From assembly GCA_040954595.2 (NCBI GenBank), contig CM082579.2, positions 8,928,001 to 8,992,000 of the forward strand: DNA of 64,000 bases, in the 5' to 3' direction. Source of the DNA: Balanoglossus misakiensis. Taxonomy: Eukaryota; Hemichordata. Numbering within the stretch: position 1 is the first letter of the stretch; each line of letters begins with the position of its first letter. Under the pieces are notes generated by a model. It saw only the letters and a program-made list of their open reading frames with translations. It was not told the origin of the DNA and searched no databases. The translations under genes were made by a program, and so were the position numbers. Positions 56,701 through 64,000 of the stretch are shown here, one piece after another.

Positions 56701-59700
56701 CACTCGATAGGATCATCTGTACTGGACTGAGTCCAACGGCATCGTCGACTTCAGCCATGTGGCAGGCGAATTTAAGGACAGAAAACACTTGGAACACACT
56801 CCGTCTGCGGTTTTGGCTTTTGACAAATCGAAGCAGACGTTGGCAGCAGGTGAGGAACGCCTTAATTGAACCGTCGAACGAGGTCTTATTTTGTATATGT
56901 ATATACACCATTGGGACCTTATGGGATCGGTTGCGTCTGTCTGTCTGTCTGTCTGTGGTGACGATGATCTTTCGTGTCTTCGTTTATGTCAGGACCATGC
57001 GACGTACACAATGGCGGGTGTGACGAAATCTGCGTACCCTCTATGTACGGCGCGGAGTGTCTGTGCAGTGAGACGCAAAGTCAGCCGTGTGCAGTCGGTA
57101 AGTCCCTTACTCGTGTGTGTATTGTTTACCTAGAAAGATGAACAGAACTACCACCAATTATGTATAAGCTCTGCCAGCATATGAACTCCGGTTTCCGTAA
57201 TTTCGTTTTGAAGAAGACTGTCCATCACGAGCAGCGATTTTGCTGTGAGCCGTAAGATATCTTAGATTCATTGGAAACACTTCTTTACTTCCAAAATAAC
57301 AGTTGCACGATGCCCGGTGCGATTCATGTACGGGGAGACAACGGATGGCTGTGTAAATACCCCGGGAAACTCGTGCCAATTTACGTGTGACGACCACTTT
57401 GAACCCAGCACTGCAGCCAGTCTCGTCTGCCAGTCGACCGGAGAATGGGACTTAGACACAGCTTCATTGTGCAGATTGGGTGAGTCGTTTGCATTGTTTT
57501 TAATGGACGGAGACACACACGGCTACCATCGACATTAAGCGTAACCCAAACAACACAACCTGGCGGATATTCAGAGAATTTGTGGTGATGGCGAATCTCA
57601 ATTTCTAGACTCGGCAATCTTTCCCGCCTATATATTTACTGTGAATGACACGAATTGCATTGTGTTTGCATGATTAGTCATCTTTCTTTGGTATTAAACT
57701 AATAAGCGCTTGAATGCATTCATTCATGCAGATATCAGACTGGGAAACTTCCTACTCGTCGCTGATACCTCGGAAACCGGTTCAGGTACAATCTACCACG
57801 TCAACCTCGACTCTCCAATGCTGGACTATGTGCCGCTTCCGCTGACCGATATCCTCAATCCCGTTGCCCTGGACTACGACCCTGTCGATGGAAAAGTCTA
57901 CTGGACCGACGTGGTCGCGAAAACTATCAACAGAGCAAAACTGGATGGCCACGATCGTGAAGTCATTGTCGCTACAAATGTCGATGGTATGTGTAGATTG
58001 AGGTGTTACTGATAAGGGGCACAATTAGAAGCTCGTGACATGACATAAAACTCGTCTGTCTATACAGTGACATCAATTTATAACCTTCTGAATTGGTTGT
58101 GTATTTCTGCAAAATCAATATACATGAACCACTATGCTCTTGCATAAGAAATGCACTGGGAGATGTATATGTATATACCACCAGCATCAGAACCAATAAT
58201 CTATGTAAAGACCACAATAAAATTGTATAGTTTTGTCTTCCGCTTGCAGTTCCAGACGGCATCGCGATTGATCTCGTCGGAAGAAAGGTCTACTGGACGG
58301 ATACTGGACTCGATCGTATATCGAGAGCTGATTTGGATGGAAGTGATATTCAAAGCATTGTGCACTACGACCTCGATGAACCGCGGGCAATCACGGTTGA
58401 CAGTCTAAACAGGTCTGTTCTAGAAATAATATTAGTTCATGCCCTTTACGTGTACCGATAATAAAGGATTTCCCGCTCATTGCGAGCTCTCTTATTCGTG
58501 CGGTTTACTTAATAACGTGTGTAAAATGGAACCGGTGTCCTTTTTTAACAGTCGCATATACTGGACCGACTGGGGAACAGCACCAAAAATTGAACAAGCT
58601 AATTTGGATGGTAGTGGGAGACGGACAATCGTATCCACCGATTTGGGATGGCCGAATGGTCTGGCGCTGGACAGCAGTGGTACGTTTTGATTCGTATTAT
58701 CGTGTTGCAATAGAGTTAGTGTCAGTATGCACGTGACTAAACACTGCGGTAAAGTGATATGCGAATGCTTGGACCGGCTATAACCAGGCTGTGCTTATTA
58801 TTTCGAGGTCACTGACGCGGTGTCAGCCTAATCATTTTGGGCTTGAATGATCAGACTGTTGGAAAATGTCCTGCACACACGTTTCCTAACCGGTTGAATA
58901 CTCCTCGACTTTCTTGTTTCAGCCGAGGAACTTTTCTGGTGCGATGCCCAGACTGATCGCATCGAAGTTATTCACTTGAGTACGAATCAGCGCCGCGTGC
59001 TCGTGGTACTCGCGGACGCCCATCCCTTCGGGTTAACACTGGGGGGCGACGAGTACATCTACTGGACGGATTGGAGCAAAAACCAGGTGCAACGCGCTGA
59101 CAAAGACAGCGGATACAACGTCATCGGTGTGGGCTACCCGGTGTTTGAGAAACCTCACGGTCTCCAAGCCGTTTCAATGCCTCTGACAACAGGTATGTGC
59201 TGAACTGTGCTTCTATTTTTGTGTACGTTTTAAACAGCTCTGTTTAGTTTTTTTAGTGAGATGTATGTTTGTGTGAGTTGCAGAGTTTTACATTGCAACA
59301 ATACATGCTTGATGACGATGACGCTCTGACATCCTTGTTTGATACGCATAATTTATCATCGATATTCTCAATGCGTCTAATATTTCCGTTCAAACGCCTT
59401 CTGACAAAACAACCGAATCATCGCCACGATTGCCAACAGGTGAGCCGACACCTGTCGCCAGTAAACCGGCAACAGCCACGCAAATATCGGCGCCAAATAC
59501 AGGGCGGGGTCCGCCAACCAATTGGACTGTGATTGGAGCAGTCGTGGGCGCCGTTGTACTATTAGGTGTTGCTCTGGCGGTAATCTGCACAATTTTCTGC
59601 AGGTAGGTCCCCATTACATTATTTCAGTTCTTTCAAAAGTCTGCCACAAGAACACCAATAACATCGACGCTGAGAGAAAAAAAGTTTTAGTGTAGGAGAC

Positions 59701-60253
59701 GCCGGTCAACATTTGTAACAACACTACACTATATACTGGGACACGGGGGACTCGATTGCTTGTATGCTATCATTCAAAATTAAACCAGATTCATTTTTAG
59801 CCACAATGATATAGCCACCTAGTGCGCGTGCGCATACTGGTACGTGTTAAATTATCGCATGAATTCATATACCAAGAATTATGCTATTTTTCTCGAATAC
59901 ATGTATATGGCATAGCGACTTAAGGCTATGTTGATTTTTTCCTTTTTCAATTTACGTCCAGGCGGCGGAACACAGAAGTGCCCAATGGATCCTTGGCTGA
60001 TCACATTTATTGTGAACCGGACGAGGTGCTACAGAGCTCGAGACAGTCAAATAAGCATGGTCTCGAACTTGGTGACGGTGATGGTAGACCGTCAGCGCCC
60101 CCAGCGCCCAGTCCATTAGTTACATTTGAACCGGAATCGGATTATGCCTCGCTCAGGCTGGGGCCCCAGCGGAACACGTACTCGCAGTCGGCTGTCTCGG
60201 GTTCGTGGGACCCTCGACAGCCAACCACGGCATTTCAAATGCAGGGGTTGTAA
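50736..60253 (+). CDS. LDLR class B/EGF/CCP membrane receptor (LRP-like)
   Basis: Predicted single-pass receptor of 1150 residues. Exons: 50736-50802, 52211-52670, 53312-53461, 53552-53678, 54003-54162, 54294-54413, 54802-55062, 55384-55537, 55833-55967, 56359-56485, 56711-56849, 56993-57097, 57303-57479, 57732-57986, 58250-58412, 58552-58679, 58923-59192, 59440-59602, 59962-60253. All phases agree and the sum, 3453, is divisible by three. Order: signal peptide, YWTD propeller 1, EGF (54294), propeller 2, EGF (56993), sushi (57303), propeller 3, short stalk, TM ([20 protein letters not shown]), tail. Each propeller shows six blade motifs such as LYWTD, LYWAD and IYWTD. LRP5/6-type proteins alternate propellers and EGF; here there are no LDLR-A repeats and a sushi domain is inserted. 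The 97-residue tail has SDYASL, which fits both YxxL endocytosis and ITIM consensus, plus other tyrosines. Ligand and role are unknown. Confidence 0.5.
55209..55232. repeat. (GT)n followed by poly-G
   Basis: A short GT run and about 12 G residues in the intron between propeller-2 exons at 55062 and 55384. Confidence 0.5.
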
Positions 60254-60859
60254 ATGCTGAGTGCAATCCTTACGCACGCGCACGGGACGCGTGTTCCACA
60301 AAACTAATCAGACTGAAAAGGGGTCAAAGGGCAATGAAGTTCATCAAATCCATCACGCGTGCACCGCGGCGCAAAGGTCGACACATGCACTTGGACAGTA
60401 AACTTGGTGAAACAATCCATCTTTCCCAAGTGATCCGATTCGGGTGTACAAAGCCCGTTGAGGTGTTGTACGGGCACATCGCTGGTTTGAATTTGTATTG
60501 AGCAAAAATGCAAGTTGCGAAGTCAGAGTTTTGTCAACGAAAACAATTTTACGCATGACGTCAACCACTTATTTACTAAATTGAATATTTCCCGAATCAT
60601 TACGTTCATAGCATTAATCCATCCATAACACGAATCCGTTTAATTACTAGGGTTAGACGTTTTTATAATTTAAAATCAAGAATGACTGTTAAAATATTTG
60701 CAATGTTCCGTATTCTATCTGTTTACGTGGTCATTTACATAAAAAGTGGACCCAAATTTCAATATTGCATATAACAGTTTTATGAATTGGGAATGGCGTT
60801 TTCTGCCCGGTTTCCTTACTGATTAACCATATTTAAAAATTAACCCAGGTTTTTGTGAT

Positions 60860-60865
60860 AATAAA
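60860..60865 (+). promoter_or_regulatory. Candidate polyadenylation signal AATAAA
   Basis: About 600 bases after the receptor stop codon, on the same strand, with a second AATAAA-like hexamer close by. Confidence 0.5.
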
Positions 60866-60972
60866 ACTGGAAGATGTAAAATAAAAATCAGATTGGTACA
60901 TTATTAGAATGGGGATTTAAAACCTAAAAAGGTTTTCTAATCGTACATTTGCATGAAACGTTTTAGCAAAAT

Positions 60973-61043
60973 TGCATCGGCCGGGAATCGAACCCGGGCC
61001 TCCCGCGTGGCAGGCGAGAATTCTACCACTGAACCACCGATGC
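60973..61043 (-). tRNA. tRNA-Gly (GCC)
   Basis: Same 71-base sequence as the tRNA at 50132-50202, with intact acceptor stem, A box, anticodon GCC and B box. A four-T terminator follows at once on the minus strand. Flanks differ from the first copy apart from a few bases. Confidence 0.5.
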
Positions 61044-61173
61044 CTTATCGATGTTGATTGAACTGGTTGAATACTGCAAAAATGTCACTTTTTTGTACAT
61101 TGGCCAATATCGGCTTTAAATCTTGGTTTCTTGGAGAAAAAAATACAGGATTCGAAAACATATCATCAATGTA

Positions 61174-61524
61174 CTAGGGAGTTCCCACGAAGGTAAATTC
61201 AAGCCTGCGACGATGACGGAGTTTCCAAGCGTTATAAGCATGGTAGACCACGACGATGGCCAGCACAAGCAACGCAACATCAACGAGAATGATTAGACCG
61301 GTTATAGCGCCAACACTTGGTCCTCTCTGTGCCTCGTTCTTCTCATGCTGATGCCCTGATTGAAAGAAAGGGACAAAAATTACGAGTTTCAGTCATAATC
61401 TTCAATTCGTATCTAACTGTCTATCTGTCCGTCCGTAGGTCCATCCGTCCGTCCGTCATGAATCATAATGCATGCTCTCTCTCTCACTCACTCTCCCCCT
61501 TCTCTCTCCCCTTCTGTCTCTGTC

Positions 61525-61560
<36 letters not shown>

Positions 61561-63394
61561 CCCTTCTGTCTCTCTCTAATACAAAATACGCCTTACTTTT
61601 CTTGAACGGAGTGTTTTCTGTCACGCCTGCTGTTGTCAATGTTTGTTGGCTGGGCTTGGAAACGGGTTTTCTCGTTTGATTGGAAATTGGTTTTCTCGTT
61701 TGCCCAGACACTTGCGTCGTTGCAACTTTCACTTGCGTCGTTAAGGTTCTCGTGCTGTTCTCTGTGACGTGAAGCGTGGATGTTTCCTCTGACTCTGTAT
61801 GCGATAGCGGACTTGTCCTTATATAGGGAGCTGGTGACGTTGCTTTAGCTGCCAAGGAAAAACAGAGATATCTCCGTTTACTGAATAATCTTGGTTAAAA
61901 ACTTTGATTTTACTAGTAATGGTACCCCCGGTAATTTTATTTCATTGTTTCGATGTTTGAGGCACATTCACTTGGCTTCAATGTACATGTAATGAACTGG
62001 TTACTGGTGCGAAAATTTCTATTTTAATACCTTGTGACAAGGCGCACGATACAGGCAACATATGGTACCGGGGGTTATGACATACGCATGCCATTTAAAA
62101 CTTTAACCTGGTCTCATCCATCGGTTGTTCAAAATTCCAATAAAATCGAATATACATGTGCCAACTTACCGCACATTGCATCGGTCTCATTTTGGACAGC
62201 CACTTTATTTATTTGAGATTGGTCGAGTGACGTCCACTCAACCAGGTCACCGCATTCGTTGCCGGAGCAACCAGACAGCCCTTGAACTTCGCTGTCATCC
62301 ATCATTCTTGACCACATCCTAAACTGGGTCATTTCGCCGATGAATCTCTTCGACTTGTCGTAGTGAAACCCGTCACTTTCCTGGCCCAGTGTCAGCCGCC
62401 CGACCTTGCTGATCGTGTGACCGCCGAGGAAGTCTCCAATCTGGAACTCCTGTTCACCGTCGCTGAAGAGTTTCAGGTTCCCCGTGACCCCGCTCCACCC
62501 TACACACAGGCGGTGCCACTGTCCGTCGTCCAACGCCAGGGGCACGAAGACACTTCTGGTTCCGCCGAGAGTGACGGCCGCCTTCTTCGTGCTCCCCATC
62601 CTTCGCACGGCGAGGGTCAGCTCGTTGACGTTCACGGCGGTCGAGTACTGGGCCACGGTTCCCGTCAGTTGGCCGAGGAGGGTCCTGAGCCACACGCACG
62701 CGGTAAATTCCTCGACGTCGGCAGCGAAGGGTTGATAAAGAACGACGTGGCCCTCGCCATCGAAACTTAAGACCTTTCCTTCAAGATACCCGTTGTCGGG
62801 ACATTTTTCTGCGACCGTGGCTGCATGATGAACAGTGGAAATAAAGTGCATTGGTTATACAAACTATACGTGAATTTGACTGCCCAGAAATTGTGTATCA
62901 CATAATTCCTCGACACGGACAGAGCGCTACAGATACACTGACAGAAAGACATACGATGTACATATATATAAATGAAGCAGATTCATTTTTCTTTCGTGAA
63001 CAAATCCTTAAATGACCCGAATTAAAATTATACTCGTGCATGAACCATCACCGTTGTACCAGCCCTTAGCGTCGGGCCAGGGACGAAACAGTTTTAGGAA
63101 ATACGTGTAAGTCGCCCCATGCTCTGGGTAAAACCCAAAATCAAATATAAATCTGTCTTCATCAGTTTTCGGCCATAACAGTAACATGTGTGAGAATGAG
63201 TCTAGCTCCCCTAGTATGTGTGGAAACGTTACGTGTCTACCACGTAGCTGTTCACTAGTATCTATACTAATAGCGTATAGTAAATCAGACAAGAATATAC
63301 ACTTACCATGTGCTAAAATACTCCAGACAGCTACATTCATGATCAAAATATGAAGGAAAACATAGGTTTTGGACAGGCCGCGATCATCAGCCAT
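61174..63394 (-). CDS. Small pentraxin-like single-pass membrane protein
   Basis: Predicted 386-residue type I protein. Exons: 63394-63307 (start MADDRGLSKTYVFLHILIMN, signal peptide), 62808-62170 (pentraxin-like), 61848-61597 (Thr/Ser-rich stalk), 61355-61174 (TM and tail, TAG). All joins are phase 1 and the sum is 1161 bases. The ATG at 63394 is chosen because the upstream in-frame codon is only TTG. The jelly-roll exon has FTACVW and WHRLCVGW, so the two core cysteines are kept but the H-x-C-x-[ST]-W signature is altered. LTLGQESDGF keeps an acidic calcium-loop pattern. It ends in C..NECG..W like both pentraxin exons of the larger gene, so the two genes are paralogous. The TM helix (GLIILVDVALLVLAIVVVY) is followed by a basic tail of about 26 residues. 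Ligand unknown. Confidence 0.5.
61478..61577. repeat. CT-rich microsatellite
   Basis: Mixed TCTC/TCTG/CCTT repeats in the last intron of the small pentraxin gene, ending about 20 bases before (plus coordinates) the stalk exon. Confidence 0.5.
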
Positions 63395-64000
63395 GGTGGT
63401 CAAACGATACCAAACGGTGTACGTCCTGCAGAAGTGTGGTGGTTATGGACGAGTCTTAAAATAGCCGCTTGATGTCATAAACAAAACGTCACCCTTTAAT
63501 ACCCCGGGTAAAATTTGGTAGAGACTAGGACACTATACTCGTACTGGGCGGGGGTCAGAATACAGAATATGTCCGCATTATAATCATTATTGCATTGCAT
63601 GTGTGGTCTCAGTAGTATAGCTCTATAGGTCTCATCATCATCATTTTTTGTATTGGTATATTTTCAAAGGCTATCTTTCTATGACCAGAGTAGCCCTGAG
63701 GTTGATCACATTCGGTTTCAATGAATCGTTACGTATGAAAATAGCTTTATAAGCAACATGTCTCATCCACTAATCATCGTCATCATAATCATGCATATCT
63801 ATAACTACATAATGTATTTCTGATGATTTATCAAAGCCAGGCTGGTAAATTTGATATTTAACCAAAGTGCAGTAGCAATCCGTTCAAATATATAGTAAAT
63901 GGGTTATACTTAGTGGAGCCAGCCAGACAAGCAAACGTTCAGTATTATTAAACATCATCACGACCAATTTAAATTTAGCAGCACAATAAAAATCGTTAAT
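63395..64000. other. Upstream region of the small pentraxin gene
   Basis: Expected promoter region for the minus-strand gene starting at 63394. It is AT-rich with short CAT repeats near 63630 and 63775. No gene or clear core promoter was identified. Confidence 0.5.

Larger units (their letters stand above)
60254..61173. other. Convergent spacer with tRNA gene
   Basis: Lies between the stop of the LDLR-B receptor (plus) and the stop of the pentraxin-TM gene (minus). It carries AATAAA at 60860-60865 and the second tRNA-Gly gene. No other coding signal is seen. Confidence 0.5.

Noticed and set aside
59962-60253. PPAPSP in the receptor tail as an LRP5/6-type PPPSPxS Wnt motif
   Set aside because: It occurs once and does not match the consensus; LRP5/6 carry five copies.
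62363-62770. Plus-strand 135-residue frame over the third pentraxin exon
   Set aside because: Antisense shadow of the GC-rich minus-strand exon, with no domain of its own.

Overview
This is a gene-dense stretch of an animal genome, from a eukaryote with short GT-AG introns. Exon-by-exon reading gives seven protein genes, two tRNA genes, many microsatellites and several local duplications. The domain content points to an invertebrate deuterostome. It includes Mesh/SUSD2-type NIDO-AMOP-vWD-sushi, a GT29 sialyltransferase, kringle, WAP, pentraxin-like, C-type lectin, and LDLR class B with EGF and CCP. A lancelet (Branchiostoma) is my best guess because of the heavy domain shuffling, but I cannot prove the species from sequence alone.

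Layout. (1) 1-8656, plus: 3' part of a Mesh/SUSD2-like membrane protein (NIDO, E-set, AMOP, vWD, three sushi, TM, tail); a degenerate repeat tract lies against one exon. (2) 9268-11988, minus: ST3Gal-like GT29 sialyltransferase in eight exons. (3) 14351-30879, plus: signal peptide, three kringles, 24 WAP domains, one TM, short tail; my exon set closes in frame at 1651 residues. (4) 31908-48123, minus: signal peptide, pentraxin-like domain, Thr/Pro linkers, seven WAP domains, second pentraxin-like domain, TM; closes in frame at 1039 residues. (5) 40175-42722, plus: a secreted C-type lectin nested in an intron of gene 4 on the other strand. (6) 50736-60253, plus: LDLR class B receptor with three six-bladed propellers, two EGF, one sushi, TM and a tail with an ITIM/YxxL-like motif; closes in frame at 1150 residues. 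(7) 61174-63394, minus: small pentraxin-like membrane protein, 386 residues, related to gene 4. Two nearly identical tRNA-Gly(GCC) genes on the minus strand flank gene 6.

Theme. Nearly every domain exon is symmetric (phase 1-1), the arrangement that permits exon shuffling, and several exon and intron blocks show recent duplication. The products look like secreted or single-pass surface proteins for recognition, antiprotease, adhesion or innate-immune work, with a Golgi glycosyltransferase among them. The most unusual items are the kringle-(WAP)24 and pentraxin-(WAP)7-pentraxin membrane proteins, which lie tail to tail. All gene models are predictions from splice signals and family motifs; no transcript evidence was available.
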